64,000 nt of DNA from Nevskiaceae bacterium. Lineage in GTDB: Bacteria > Pseudomonadota > Gammaproteobacteria > Nevskiales > Nevskiaceae. A program made the position numbers and the translations under genes. Positions within the stretch are counted from its first letter, which is position 1. Every line of letters starts with the position of its first letter. The notes below the pieces were generated by a model, which saw only the letters and a list, made by a program, of their open reading frames with translations, searched no databases and had not been told where the DNA came from. Location: the NCBI GenBank assembly GCA_008012115.1, contig SSEB01000010.1, positions 173,407 to 237,406 on the forward strand, in the 5' to 3' direction. This document shows, in pieces, positions 1 through 8,692 of the stretch.

Positions 1-28
1 CATGCTGCGACCCTGGTGAAAGCGCCGC

Positions 29-34
29 TATACT
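29..34 (+). promoter_or_regulatory. Possible -10 box (TATACT) for the exeA-gspB pair
   Basis: TATACT lies 29 nt before the GTG start at 63. No convincing -35 is visible 16-18 bp upstream, so this is only a candidate. Confidence 0.25.
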
Positions 35-62
35 CCCAGGCCTCTGCTTTCCACCGATCACC

Positions 63-1679
63 GTGTACGCCCAATACTTCCAGCTCCGGGAGATGCCCTT
101 CACCATCAGCCCGGACCCGGCCTACCTCTACATGTCGACGCGCCACCAGGAGGCGCTGGGACACCTGCTGTACGGCACCGGGCAGTACGGCGGGTTCGTG
201 CAGCTCACCGGCGAGGTCGGCACCGGCAAGACCACGGTAGTCCGCACGCTGCTAGAGCAGAAGCTGGCGGATGTCGATGTCGCCATGATCCACAACCCTC
301 GCCAGGGCGAACAGGAATTCGTACAGACGGTCTGCGACGAACTCGGCGTCAAGTATCCCAAGCGCGGGCTGACGTTGAAGATGCTGGTCGATGCGCTCAA
401 CGAGCATCTGCTGAAAGCGCACGCCTCCGGACGCCGCACCGTGCTGATCATCGATGAGGCGCAGAACCTGCAGCCTGCGGTCTTGGAACAGGTGCGCCTG
501 CTGACCAATCTCGAAACGCACAAGGAAAAACTGCTGCGCATCATGCTGGTCGGCCAACCCGAGTTGAACGACCTGCTGGCGCGACCCGATTTGCGCCAGC
601 TCGCGCAGCGGGTCACTGCGCGCTACCACCTCACGCCGCTGAGCGCGGCGGAGACCGCCGAATACGTCCGTCATCGCCTGCGCGTCGCGGGCGGGTCGAC
701 CGGACTGTTCGACGACGGGGCGCTGCGCGAAATCCACCGCCAATCCGGCGGCGTGCCCCGCCTCATCAACATCATCTGCGACCGTGCCCTGCTGGGCGCC
801 TACGGCAGCGGCCATCACGGCATCACCGCGGAAATGGTCGCCACCGCGGCACGGGAATCGACGAGCATGGCAGCGGCAAAGCCGCGCGCCCTGCGCTTCG
901 TCGATGCGCTGAGCAGGCTGGAACTCGTTTTCGCGCCGCTCGCAGTGGTGCTGGCCGGCACCCTCATCTACCAGGTCGTCATGGACCACCTGCCGCCGGC
1001 ACCGGCGGCGGCCGAGGTCCCCGCGGTGGTCAAGCCCCTGCTGGCCCCACCCACGCCACCCGCCAGCCCCGACACGCCGCAACTGCTCCACCTAACCCAG
1101 CCGCTGCCGGTGGTGATGTCGCGACTCGTCAAGCTGTGGGCTCCGGATTTCCGCATGGCGCCCAGCGACAACGTCTGCGCCGTGCTCAAGCGCAAGCGTC
1201 TGGAGTGCTTCAAGGACAGCGGCAAGTGGACGGATCTCGGAACCTACAATCGCCCGGCGATCCTGACGCTGCAGTCCACCGACTCGGCAATGCACCACGT
1301 GCTGCTGCGCTCGCTGGATACCAACTACGCGACGCTCGACACCGCCATGGGGCCGCAGCGCTATCCGCTCGAGGAGCTCGACCGCCTCTGGACCGGCGAA
1401 TACCTGTTGCTCTGGCAGCGCGACGTCGACGACAACGCCATCGGCCCAGACAGCCGCGGCGCGTCCGTGCTGTGGCTGCGCCGACGCCTCGCCCAGCTTG
1501 ACGGACAGCCGCCGCCCCAACCGCTGTACGGCTTCTACGACGCGGGACTGCGTGACCAGGTGCTGCGCTTCCAGAAGCAGCACGGCCTCGAGGCCTCCGG
1601 CGTGGTGCGCACGCACACCCTGATCGCCCTGGGCAACGAGCGCGCCGGCACGCCCACGCTTTCCGGAGCGTCGCCGTGA
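63..1679 (+). CDS. exeA: ExeA/GspA-type AAA ATPase with C-terminal peptidoglycan-binding domain
   Basis: This 538-residue protein resembles ExeA/GspA, the inner-membrane ATPase that with its partner helps type II secretin assembly through peptidoglycan. Walker A (GEVGTGKTT, about residues 50-58) and Walker B (VLIIDEAQNL, about 126-135) lie in an N-terminal AAA domain. One membrane segment follows near residues 288-308. A C39-peptidase-like region lies around 360-450, and a PG_binding_1-like domain around 490-525 (DAGLRDQVLRFQKQHGL). The start is GTG. The stop overlaps the GTG start of the next gene by 4 nt, so the two are translationally coupled. The role is inferred from the family; no other secretion genes are in view. 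Confidence 0.88.
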   Translation: MYAQYFQLREMPFTISPDPAYLYMSTRHQEALGHLLYGTGQYGGFVQLTGEVGTGKTTVVRTLLEQKLADVDVAMIHNPRQGEQEFVQTVCDELGVKYPKRGLTLKMLVDALNEHLLKAHASGRRTVLIIDEAQNLQPAVLEQVRLLTNLETHKEKLLRIMLVGQPELNDLLARPDLRQLAQRVTARYHLTPLSAAETAEYVRHRLRVAGGSTGLFDDGALREIHRQSGGVPRLINIICDRALLGAYGSGHHGITAEMVATAARESTSMAAAKPRALRFVDALSRLELVFAPLAVVLAGTLIYQVVMDHLPPAPAAAEVPAVVKPLLAPPTPPASPDTPQLLHLTQPLPVVMSRLVKLWAPDFRMAPSDNVCAVLKRKRLECFKDSGKWTDLGTYNRPAILTLQSTDSAMHHVLLRSLDTNYATLDTAMGPQRYPLEELDRLWTGEYLLLWQRDVDDNAIGPDSRGASVLWLRRRLAQLDGQPPPQPLYGFYDAGLRDQVLRFQKQHGLEASGVVRTHTLIALGNERAGTPTLSGASP

Positions 1680-2452
1680 GCTACATCCTCGATGCGCTGC
1701 GCAAGGCCGAGCGTGAGCGGACGCGCGGTGACACGCCACCCGCCGCATGGCCCACGGCACCAGCCCCGGTGGAGCAGCTGGTCCGCTACCGGCCGCTGCT
1801 GCTGGGACTGCTCTGCCTGCTGCTGGCCGCCGCCGTGCTCATCACCTCGGCACGCGACCGTCGCGATGCGGCGGCGCGGGCCGCCGCACCAGCTCCAGCG
1901 ACCACCCTCGCCGCGCCGCCCGCAGCAGCGGCCGCCAATGACGCCGCGGACGACACCGCGATGACCCTGCAGCAGCAGAATCCCGCCACGCTCGATGAGG
2001 TCGTCGCCGGCACCGAGGACAGCGCCACGGCCGACGAGGCGGCGGCGCTCAGCGCGATGGTCGTGCATCGCGACCCGGAACCGGCGGCCGCGCCGATATC
2101 GCAGACATCGGGATCCGTCGCCTCCAGCGATGCCGCCGAGTCTGCGCAGGCCGCCCCGCCCAGTCCGCCGGCGACCACCGAAGTCGAGCGCGTGCAGCTG
2201 CAGGCTGCGCCGCCGCCACAGGCGCCCAAGCTCAAAGACATGCCGGCGGACTATCGCACCGCGTTTCCCGACATCAGCCTCGACGTCCACGTCTACGACG
2301 CCAATGCCGCCAAGCGCTTCGTGATGATGGGTGGTCACCGCTACAACGAAGGTGACGCGCCGCAGGCGGGCCTGCGCATCGTGCAGATCGTGCCGGACGG
2401 CGTGGTCTTCGAATTCCGCGGCGAGCAGACCCTGTTCACCATCGCCCACTGA
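1676..2452 (+). CDS. gspB: General secretion pathway protein B (GspB/ExeB-like)
   Basis: The 258-residue product begins SYILDALRKAERER, the signature start of GspB proteins. A membrane segment follows (about residues 40-58, rich in Leu/Ala), then a long Ala/Pro-rich periplasmic linker. The conserved C-terminal domain (about 190-258) includes LDVHVYDANAAKRFVMMGG and ends in a short beta-rich stretch. GspB partners the ExeA-type ATPase encoded just upstream, with which it overlaps by 4 nt. The low-complexity linker is typical of the family. Confidence 0.88.
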   Translation: MSYILDALRKAERERTRGDTPPAAWPTAPAPVEQLVRYRPLLLGLLCLLLAAAVLITSARDRRDAAARAAAPAPATTLAAPPAAAAANDAADDTAMTLQQQNPATLDEVVAGTEDSATADEAAALSAMVVHRDPEPAAAPISQTSGSVASSDAAESAQAAPPSPPATTEVERVQLQAAPPPQAPKLKDMPADYRTAFPDISLDVHVYDANAAKRFVMMGGHRYNEGDAPQAGLRIVQIVPDGVVFEFRGEQTLFTIAH

Positions 2453-2506
2453 CCGATGCCGCTGGCAGGTGGCGTCGGCCAGGGTGACGACGACGCGCTC
2501 CGGCGC

Positions 2507-2616
2507 CACCCGCTCGGGCTCCGGCAGCCGGCAAAGTCGTTTTATTTTGTTTATTGATTTATAATTTTATCAATTAATTATAACGAAACCGGCGGCGATC
2601 CGGACGACAGCGGGTG
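2507..2616. repeat. E1: 110-bp dyad element with AT-rich core
   Basis: Left octamer CACCCGCT is at 2507-2514 and right octamer AGCGGGTG at 2609-2616; pairing extends outward to GCCACCCGCT/AGCGGGTGGC (2505-2618). The AT core is 2539-2584 (5 G/C in 46 by eye), with GTT at 2539 and AAC at 2582. The GC arms are partly complementary. It sits between convergent gspB and argD. Confidence 0.9.
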
Positions 2617-2631
2617 GCGGCAGGCAGGCAC

Positions 2632-2664
2632 AAAAAAGCCCTCCATGCACCGGCATGGAGGGCT
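2632..2664 (-). terminator. Rho-independent terminator of argD
   Basis: A 12-bp perfect stem (AGCCCTCCATGC pairing with GCATGGAGGGCT, 2637-2648 and 2653-2664) has a 4-nt loop. On the minus strand it is followed by six T residues (2632-2637). It lies 14 nt past the argD stop. Confidence 0.9.
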
Positions 2665-2677
2665 GCAGAGCCATCGC

Positions 2678-3901
2678 TCAGGCGTTGGCGGCTTTCGACG
2701 GCGCGGTCAGCGCCGCGCAGGCGGCGTCGAGACGCTTGAGCCCTTCGGCGATATCCGCTTCGGTGATGTTGATCGCCGGCGCGAAGCGCAGCACGTCCGG
2801 CCCCGCCACTAGGCACCACAGGCCCTGCTTCAGGGCGGCATTGACGATGTCCTTGGCCTTGCCCTTCCAGGCGTCCGACACCGGCGCGCCCACCAGCAGA
2901 CCGCGGCCGCGCGAGGGCGCGAAGATGCCGTAGCGCCGGCCGATGGCGTCGAGCCCGTCACGCAACTGCGTGCCGCGCGCCTTGGCGTTGGCCAACAACT
3001 CCGGCCGGCTGACCTCGTCGAGGGCGGCCTCCGCCACCGCGCAGGCCAGCGGGTTGCCGCCATAAGTGGAGCCGTGCGTGCCGAAAGCCAGCGTCTCGGC
3101 GTACTTCGCGGTGGTCAGCATGGCACCGATCGGAAAGCCGCCGCCGAGGCCCTTGGCCGTGGTCAGGATGTCCGGCGTCACGCCATAGCCCATGTAGGCA
3201 TACAGATCGCCGCTACGGCCGTTGCCGCTCTGCACCTCGTCGTAGATCAGCAGCGCATTGTGGCGGTTGCACAGTTCGCGCACGCCGCGCGCAAATTCCG
3301 GCGTGGCCGGCATCACGCCGCCCTCGCCCTGCACCGGTTCCATCACCACCGCACAGGTCTTGGCGGAGATCGCCCGCTCCAGTGCGGCCAGATCGTTGAA
3401 CGGCAGATGCGTGACGTTGCCCGGCAGCGGCTCGAAGCCCTGCGAATACTTGGGCGTGCCGCCCACGGTCACGGTGAACAGCGTGCGGCCATGGAAAGCG
3501 TTGTGGAACGAGATGATCTCGTTCTTGCCCTCGGCCTGCAGGTTGCCCCAGCGCCGCGCCAGCTTGAACGCCGCCTCATTGGCTTCGGCGCCGCTGTTGC
3601 AGAAGAACACGCGCTCGGCAAAGGTCGCCGCGGTCAGCTTCTGCGCCAGGCGCAGCGCCGGCTCATTGGTCATCACGTTGGAGACGTGCCAGAGCTTGCC
3701 GGCCTGTGCGGTCAGCGCCGCGATCAGCTTGGGGTGGGCATGGCCGAGCACCGTCACCGCGATGCCGCCGGCAAAGTCCACGTAGTCGCGGCCCTGCTGA
3801 TCCCACAGTCGCGAGCCCTCACCGCGCACCGGAATGATCGCGGCAGGCTGGTAGTTGGGAACCATCACCTCGTCGAAGGTCTGGCGTGAGACAGTGGACA
3901 T
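2678..3901 (-). CDS. argD: Acetylornithine/succinylornithine aminotransferase
   Basis: This 407-residue class III PLP aminotransferase would transfer an amino group between glutamate and N-acetylglutamate semialdehyde in arginine synthesis; ArgD proteins often also serve lysine synthesis, and AstC acts in arginine catabolism. Visible landmarks are the PLP phosphate loop [15 protein letters not shown], the Asp of [10 protein letters not shown], and the Schiff-base Lys in [12 protein letters not shown]. The ATG at 3901 is preceded by a GAGAG stretch and matches the family's N-terminus. Position downstream of plsX, where fatty-acid genes are usual, is odd. ArgD versus AstC cannot be settled from sequence alone. 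Confidence 0.93.
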   Translation of the reverse strand: MSTVSRQTFDEVMVPNYQPAAIIPVRGEGSRLWDQQGRDYVDFAGGIAVTVLGHAHPKLIAALTAQAGKLWHVSNVMTNEPALRLAQKLTAATFAERVFFCNSGAEANEAAFKLARRWGNLQAEGKNEIISFHNAFHGRTLFTVTVGGTPKYSQGFEPLPGNVTHLPFNDLAALERAISAKTCAVVMEPVQGEGGVMPATPEFARGVRELCNRHNALLIYDEVQSGNGRSGDLYAYMGYGVTPDILTTAKGLGGGFPIGAMLTTAKYAETLAFGTHGSTYGGNPLACAVAEAALDEVSRPELLANAKARGTQLRDGLDAIGRRYGIFAPSRGRGLLVGAPVSDAWKGKAKDIVNAALKQGLWCLVAGPDVLRFAPAINITEADIAEGLKRLDAACAALTAPSKAANA

Positions 3902-3998
3902 GGCACTCTCGCGGCTGGAAAGAAAGAAACCCGCACGCGGCGGGCCCGGGACAACACCGCAAATTGTAGCGGCTGCGACCCCGCCGTCCAAGCGAAAA

Positions 3999-5045
3999 CT
4001 AGGGCGCTGTTGTTTCCAGCGCCGGCTCCGGCGCGCCCAGCGTGGCGGCGAGCAGGCTGGTGATCCGCTTGGGCACGTCCTGCTTGACCTCGCGCACTGC
4101 CACGCGGATGGCATTGGCGAAGGCGATGGCGTCGGCGCTGCCGTGCGACTTGATGACGATGCCGTTGAGACCGGCGAAGCTGGCGCCGTTGTAGTGGCGC
4201 GGGTCCATGCGCTTGCCCAGCGCCTTGAGCGCCGGCATCGCCATCGCCGCAGCCGCCTTGGTGAAGATGCTGCGGGTGAATTCTTCCTGCATGAACTGCT
4301 TCATCATCTTGGCCACGCCCTCGCCGGTCTTGAGCGCGATGTTGCCGACAAAGCCGTCGCAGACCACCACGTCCACGTCCTTGAGGAAGATGCCGTCGCC
4401 TTCGACGAAACCGATGTAGTTGAGCCCGGAGGTGGCGAGCAGCGCGGCCGCGGCCTTGATCGCGTCGTTGCCCTTGATCTCTTCCTCGCCGATGTTGAGC
4501 AGCGCCACCGTCGGCCGCTCGATGCCGTGCACGGCGTTGACGATGGCCGAGCCCATCACCGCAAACTGCAGCAGCTGCTGAGCGTCGCATTCCGCGTTGG
4601 CGCCCAGGTCCAGCATGTGGACGTGGCCATTGATCGAGGGGATGGCGGAGACGATGGCCGGGCGATCGATGCCCGGCAGGGTCTTGAGCACGAAGCGCGC
4701 GGTGGCCATCAGCGCGCCGGTGTTGCCGGCGGACACCGCCGCCTGGGCACGGCCATCCTTGACCAGGTTGATGGCCACCCGCATCGAGGAATCTTTCTTG
4801 TTGCGCAGCGCCTTGGACGGCAGCTCGTGCATCTCGACGATTTCGCTGGCGTGCTGAACCGCGAGGCGCCCGGCAGGGCGATGCTTGTGGCGCACGAGCT
4901 CGGCGTTCAGGGTGGACGCGTCGCCCACCAGGATCAGCTGCAACTCCGGCAGCTCCTGCAACGCCAAAAGAGCGGCGTCGACGGTCACGCTGTGACCGTG
5001 ATCGCCGCTCATGGCGTCGATGGAGAGAACGACCGGTGCGACCAT
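3999..5045 (-). CDS. plsX: Phosphate acyltransferase PlsX
   Basis: PlsX makes acyl-phosphate from acyl-ACP, feeding PlsY in glycerophospholipid synthesis; it is a soluble, membrane-associated enzyme. The 348-residue product starts [13 protein letters not shown] and contains [10 protein letters not shown] and [13 protein letters not shown], all characteristic of PlsX, at the usual family length. It follows rpmF with a 20-bp gap, so yceD-rpmF-plsX form an operon driven from the promoter near 5826-5854. The expected fab genes are absent downstream; argD follows after 97 bp. Confidence 0.96.
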   Translation of the reverse strand: MVAPVVLSIDAMSGDHGHSVTVDAALLALQELPELQLILVGDASTLNAELVRHKHRPAGRLAVQHASEIVEMHELPSKALRNKKDSSMRVAINLVKDGRAQAAVSAGNTGALMATARFVLKTLPGIDRPAIVSAIPSINGHVHMLDLGANAECDAQQLLQFAVMGSAIVNAVHGIERPTVALLNIGEEEIKGNDAIKAAAALLATSGLNYIGFVEGDGIFLKDVDVVVCDGFVGNIALKTGEGVAKMMKQFMQEEFTRSIFTKAAAAMAMPALKALGKRMDPRHYNGASFAGLNGIVIKSHGSADAIAFANAIRVAVREVKQDVPKRITSLLAATLGAPEPALETTAP

Positions 5046-5065
5046 TGGCGGCGCCGGCGCGCGGA

Positions 5066-5260
5066 TTACTCGCCCGCGGCTTCCGGAACCGACTTGTCGA
5101 TGACCTTCTTGCCGCGGTAGTAGCCGTCAGCGGTCACGTGGTGGCGCAGATGGGTCTCGCCGGAGGTCGCGTCCACGGACAGCGCCGGGCGGGTCAGCGC
5201 ATCGTGCGAGCGGCGCATGCCGCGCTTGGCGCGGGACTTCTTGGATTTCTGGACAGCCAT
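5066..5260 (-). CDS. rpmF: 50S ribosomal protein L32
   Basis: The 64-residue basic protein starts [22 protein letters not shown], the standard L32 N-terminus, and sits between yceD and plsX as in many proteobacteria. It lacks the Cys zinc ligands found in some L32 versions. Confidence 0.97.
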   Translation of the reverse strand: MAVQKSKKSRAKRGMRRSHDALTRPALSVDATSGETHLRHHVTADGYYRGKKVIDKSVPEAAGE

Positions 5261-5300
5261 TTTCTAACTCCGTCGGGCCGACAAGCCCATGACAACACTG

Positions 5301-5801
5301 CTACAGCTTCAATTTCTTCAGCGCCGCGAAAGGATTCTCGCGTCGCGGCATCTCGGTTTCGGGCGTCGTTGCCGACGCTTCCTTCCTCACATTTTCGCAC
5401 GATTCGCAGCGGGGCAGCATCGGCAGCGCCAGCAGCGTCTCGTCCTCGATCAGCTCGTGCAGCGCCAGCTCATCGTCCTGCACCTGGTAAGGCTCGCAGT
5501 CGCGGATCAGGCGCGCTTCCTCTTCCTCGCTGGACACCAGCCGCAAATCCAGCTTGTGCGCCAGCGCGTACGCGAACACGGCGCCGCAACGGCGGCATTC
5601 CAGGTCCAGCGTCGCACGCAGGGTGCCGCTCAACGCCGGATAGCCCGAGGACTTCCACGCCAGCAGGTCCGCCTGCACGCTTCCCCCGTCACCGGCCAGC
5701 GCCTCGCGCAAGCGCGGCAAGGCCTTCACGGGCAGTTCGCCCACGTAATGCGCCTCGCGGTTGACCGCCGAGGACACGCGGATGGTCTGCGGAATGGACA
5801 T
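5301..5801 (-). CDS. yceD: YceD/DUF177 family protein (23S rRNA accumulation)
   Basis: This 166-residue DUF177 protein is related to YceD, which affects 23S rRNA accumulation. It carries the family's ECRRCGAVF motif near the middle, an acidic stretch, and a CESCENV motif toward the C-terminus, four Cys that could bind a metal. The ATG at 5801 was chosen because the MSIPQTIRV start matches family length; the open frame continues upstream only through the promoter. First gene of the yceD-rpmF-plsX operon. Confidence 0.88.
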   Translation of the reverse strand: MSIPQTIRVSSAVNREAHYVGELPVKALPRLREALAGDGGSVQADLLAWKSSGYPALSGTLRATLDLECRRCGAVFAYALAHKLDLRLVSSEEEEARLIRDCEPYQVQDDELALHELIEDETLLALPMLPRCESCENVRKEASATTPETEMPRRENPFAALKKLKL

Positions 5802-5825
5802 GCGCCGCCGTTTCAGGGGGCGCGA

Positions 5826-5854
5826 ATGATAGAGTTCGCCCCCTCTCAAGTCAA
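5826..5854 (-). promoter_or_regulatory. Sigma-70-type promoter of yceD-rpmF-plsX
   Basis: On the minus strand TTGACT (5854-5849), a 17-bp spacer and TATCAT (5831-5826) match the housekeeping consensus well. The -10 box ends 24 nt before the yceD ATG. Confidence 0.72.
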
Positions 5855-5864
5855 AGATTTTGTG

Positions 5865-6458
5865 ATGTTTAAGCCGATTTCCTCACAATATCCCCTGATT
5901 CTGGCGTCCAGTTCGCGCTACCGCGCGGAGCTGCTGCGGCGTCTGCAACTGCCGTTCACCGGCATCGCGCCCGACCTCGACGAGACGCCGCTGCCCGGCG
6001 AGGCTGCGGAAGCTCTCACCCGACGCCTGGCCCTGGCCAAGGCGCAGGCCCTGGCGCAGCGTCACCCGGGCCGCTGGGTGCTGGGCTCGGACCAGGCCGC
6101 CACGGCCGATGGCCGCATCCTGGGTAAGCCGGGCAGCCGCGAGCGAGCGGCCGAACAGCTCGGCTTCCTGTCCGGCCGGCGCGTCGATTTTCTCACTGCC
6201 GTGGCCCTGGTCTGCGACGACCAGGTGTTCAGCGCCCTCGACCTCACCACCGTGCAGTTCCGGGTGCTGGAGAAGGCCGAGATTGAACGCTATCTCGATG
6301 CGGAGGCCGTGCTCGACTGCGCCGGCAGCTTCAAGTGCGAGGGCCTGGGCATCACCTTGTTCGAGCACATCCGCAGCGATGACCCGACCGGCTTGATCGG
6401 GCTGCCGCTGATCGCGGTGCGGCGCCTGCTGGCCCAGGCCAGCTGCGCGCTGCCCTGA
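5865..6458 (+). CDS. yceF: Maf-family nucleotide pyrophosphatase (YceF-type)
   Basis: The 197-residue Maf protein probably hydrolyses non-canonical nucleotides (m7GTP for the YceF branch) to monophosphates. It shows the Maf loop LASSSRYRAELLRRL at the N-terminus, DLDETPLPGE, the catalytic region VLGSDQ (about 69-74) and the C-terminal DDPTGLIGLPL. Divergent placement next to yceD-rpmF-plsX is the E. coli yceF arrangement, which favours the YceF subgroup. The ATG at 5865 is 63 bp from the yceD start. An in-frame extension upstream crosses the divergent promoter and was rejected. Confidence 0.92.
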   Translation: MFKPISSQYPLILASSSRYRAELLRRLQLPFTGIAPDLDETPLPGEAAEALTRRLALAKAQALAQRHPGRWVLGSDQAATADGRILGKPGSRERAAEQLGFLSGRRVDFLTAVALVCDDQVFSALDLTTVQFRVLEKAEIERYLDAEAVLDCAGSFKCEGLGITLFEHIRSDDPTGLIGLPLIAVRRLLAQASCALP

Positions 6459-6492
6459 GGGTTGGCGGAGCCGTAACCCCTGCAAAATCAGC

Positions 6493-6602
6493 CACCCGCT
6501 GGGAGTTCTTCAAGCCCTGTATTCGTTTATAAATATTAAACGAATTAAAATTTATTCATTAATAAATAACAGATTAGCCGGCCCGGACCATCACAGCGGG
6601 TG
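6493..6602. repeat. E2: 110-bp dyad element with AT-rich core
   Basis: CACCCGCT is at 6493-6500 and AGCGGGTG at 6595-6602; the repeat extends to GCCACCCGCT/AGCGGGTGGC (6491-6604). Core GTT is at 6525 and AAC at 6568, with 5 G/C in 46. A CG lies at element positions 49-50. Located between convergent maf and the HAD gene. Confidence 0.9.
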
Positions 6603-6619
6603 GCGGTTTTCAGCCCGTT

Positions 6620-7270
6620 TCAGCCGTTGAGCCAGCGCGGCAGGTGCCCCACATGCTCGATCAAGGCCGTAGCACCGGCCTGGCGCAGGCGTCCCGGCTC
6701 ATGCACACCGCAGGTCACACCCAGGCCATCCATGCCGATGGCACGCGCCATCGCCATGTCGTACTCGGTGTCGCCGATCATCAGCGCCTGCTCGGGTTTA
6801 ACATCCAGTTCCACCAGCAACTCCTTGAGCATCAAGGGATCAGGCTTGGATGCGGTCTCATCGGCGGTACGGCTGGTCAGCACCAACGGGCGCAGTTCGA
6901 CATGATGGCGCAGCGAACGATCCAGCCCCTTGCGGCTCTTGCCGGTGGCAATGGCAATGTGATGCCCGGCGCCATGCAACTCGCGGATGGCGTCCAGCGC
7001 GCCGTCGAACAAGGGCGCCTCGCCCGCCCCCTCCGACAGCCACTGCGCGCGATAGCTGTTGAGGAGACTGTAGAGGTGCGGCAGTTCCAGCTCCGGGTAG
7101 AGCCGCGCCAGCGCATCGCTGAGGCCCAGGCCGATCAGCTCACGGATCGACTCGTCGCTGCGCGGCGGCAGCTTCAGCGCGACGATGGCGCGCTGCATGG
7201 CGCCGACAATCATCGCGGCGGAGTCGGCTAACGTACCATCCCAATCGAAGATGAGCAGTTGATATTTCAA
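6620..7270 (-). CDS. HAD-IA family phosphatase (Gph/PA2974-like)
   Basis: This 216-residue HAD hydrolase has the nucleophile motif FDWDGTLADS at residues 8-17, a Thr motif (IATGKS), a Lys motif (SKPDP) and the acidic pair MIGDTEYDM. Its substrate is not evident; the genomic position beside rluC is that of a conserved uncharacterised HAD gene in pseudomonads. I place the start at TTG 7270 because a diverged upstream copy of the same region (7425-7469) has GTG at the aligned position, and a GAGG ribosome site precedes both; GTG at 7276 is the alternative. Confidence 0.85.
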   Translation of the reverse strand: MKYQLLIFDWDGTLADSAAMIVGAMQRAIVALKLPPRSDESIRELIGLGLSDALARLYPELELPHLYSLLNSYRAQWLSEGAGEAPLFDGALDAIRELHGAGHHIAIATGKSRKGLDRSLRHHVELRPLVLTSRTADETASKPDPLMLKELLVELDVKPEQALMIGDTEYDMAMARAIGMDGLGVTCGVHEPGRLRQAGATALIEHVGHLPRWLNG

Positions 7271-7280
7271 GTTCACCTCA
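7236..7280 (-). repeat. Direct repeat, functional copy: 5-prime end of the HAD gene
   Basis: 45 bp covering the ribosome site and first codons of the HAD gene. It matches 7425-7469 at 36 of 45 positions by eye, and the two copies flank the R1 insert at 7281-7424. Confidence 0.85.
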
Positions 7281-7424
7281 TCGTGCCATCCGTGGCGCTG
7301 CGTCCGGCCCGGCGTTTGCTCAACTCGACGTAACATCGAGTCACGTCTCGCCAGGGCAAACGCTCCTTGGCCGGGCGTTCGGCGGGGCAACAGTCCACCG
7401 GACTGTTGCCTTGATCCGTTTCAC
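7281..7424. repeat. R1-family insert between rluC and the HAD gene
   Basis: A 144-bp non-coding insert carries a partial R1 palindrome ending in GGCCGGGCGTTC (7369-7380). Five bp later comes a perfect 11-bp hairpin, GGCAACAGTCC/GGACTGTTGCC with a 3-nt loop (7386-7410). It is flanked by the 45-bp direct repeats. Confidence 0.75.
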
Positions 7425-7459
7425 CCATCCCAATCGAAGATCGGCAACTGATATTTCAC
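7421..7459 (-). pseudogene. Vestigial 12-codon copy of the HAD gene start
   Basis: After the rluC stop, GTG opens a frame reading VKYQLPIFDWDG and then TGA, clearly the first codons of the HAD phosphatase including half of the catalytic DxD motif. It retains an upstream GAGG ribosome site. This is the broken copy left when the R1 insert arrived, or it might now act as a leader peptide. Confidence 0.75.
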
Positions 7460-7469
7460 AGCCGCCTCA
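7425..7469 (-). repeat. Direct repeat, vestigial copy flanking the R1 insert
   Basis: The 45-bp partner of 7236-7280. Its distal end includes the rluC stop codon, so the duplicated segment runs from the rluC stop into the HAD gene's twelfth codon. Confidence 0.85.
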
Positions 7470-8447
7470 GCGGCGCCGCGTGCGCGTCGGCGCCACCGGG
7501 CCCTGGCGGTTGAGCTGGTCGAGCACATCGCGCAGTTCATCCCCCATTGGCGCACTGAGCAGCAGCTTGGGGAACTCGCCGTCGGCCGGCAGGGCCAGCA
7601 GATGGGAATGCAGGAACATGCGCTTGAGGCCCAGCGACTTGAGGAATTTCTGCTCCTCGCGGTCGCCATATTTGGTGTCGCCGGCCACCGGGTGCCCCAG
7701 AGACAGGGCGTGAACGCGGATCTGGTGGGTGCGGCCCGAGAAAATCTGCACCTCGCAGAGCGTGCAGTCGCGGTAGCGCGCCTTGGGTGAGAAGCGCGAC
7801 TTGGCCGGCTTGCCGTCGTCGTCGATCTCGACCATGCGCTCGCCACTCTCCAGCCGGTTGCTGATCAGGGCGGAGTCGACGTCGCGGTCCTCGCCCTTCC
7901 AGCGGCCGACCAGCAGGGTGAAGTAACGCTTTTCCACCGTGCCGCCGTCCTTGAGCGCCTTCTGCACCCGCAGCAGGGCCGGGCGCGACTTGGCCAGCAG
8001 CAGGACGCCGCTGGTGTCACGGTCAAGGCGATGACATAACTCGATGAAATCGTACTTGTTCCAGGCGCGCGCGGCCTCGATCACACCGTAGGGCACGCCA
8101 CTGCCGCCGTGGGCCGCCAGCCCGGCCGGCTTGTTGATCGCGAGGTAATGGGCGTCCTCGTAAATCACCGCCTCGCGCAGCTTGTTCAGCACCTTGTCCG
8201 GCGGCCGCACCGCCTCGCCCTTCTCGGCCATGCGCACCGGAGGGATACGGACCTCCTCGCCCAGCACCAGTTTGCGCTCCGGCTTGCTGCGCCCGCCGTC
8301 AACCCGCACCTGACCCGAGCGCAGCAGCCGGTAAACATGCGACTTGGGCACGCCAGGCATCTGTTTCAACAGGAAATTGTCGATGCGCTGACCGGCTTCC
8401 TTAGCGGTTACGGTGTGATGGCGCACTTGCTGGCGATTCTGTGTCAA
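7467..8447 (-). CDS. rluC: 23S rRNA pseudouridine synthase RluC
   Basis: RluC converts U955, U2504 and U2580 of 23S rRNA to pseudouridine in E. coli. The 326-residue product has an N-terminal S4-like RNA-binding region ([28 protein letters not shown] in two halves, about 18-45) and the catalytic Asp in [25 protein letters not shown] lies in the second half as [10 protein letters not shown]. The start shown is TTG; no strong ribosome site is visible and a GTG seven codons later is possible. It is divergent from rne, the usual arrangement. Confidence 0.93.
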   Translation of the reverse strand: MTQNRQQVRHHTVTAKEAGQRIDNFLLKQMPGVPKSHVYRLLRSGQVRVDGGRSKPERKLVLGEEVRIPPVRMAEKGEAVRPPDKVLNKLREAVIYEDAHYLAINKPAGLAAHGGSGVPYGVIEAARAWNKYDFIELCHRLDRDTSGVLLLAKSRPALLRVQKALKDGGTVEKRYFTLLVGRWKGEDRDVDSALISNRLESGERMVEIDDDGKPAKSRFSPKARYRDCTLCEVQIFSGRTHQIRVHALSLGHPVAGDTKYGDREEQKFLKSLGLKRMFLHSHLLALPADGEFPKLLLSAPMGDELRDVLDQLNRQGPVAPTRTRRR

Positions 8448-8692
8448 AATATGTCACTCTGAGTAAATCAGACGGAGATTTCCGTTACCGCTTCTGCGGT
8501 TACGGAATTGAGGCGACGGGAACTGCGCAACATTGTAACAGCCCCCATCGCACCAACATTTTTACGTCCGACGCCCTGCGGCGGACTTTTGACAACAAGC
8601 GTTCCCGCCAGGCGGGCGATCAAAAAGGCCGCGCACAGCGCCGCCACAACAATCCCCCCGCCGGACGGTTGAGCGCTCAACCGAGACACTAC
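8448..8692 (+). promoter_or_regulatory. Structured 5-prime leader of rne
   Basis: The 245-nt rluC-rne intergenic region should contain divergent promoters and the rne leader. It holds an 18-bp perfect palindrome (8666-8683, CGGTTGAGC mirrored) ending 9 nt before the rne ATG, and imperfect hairpins near 8567-8586 and 8602-8616. In E. coli the rne leader mediates feedback by RNase E itself; a similar role here is inference. The weak ribosome site (GAGA) next to the palindrome fits a translation-sensitive leader. Confidence 0.5.
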
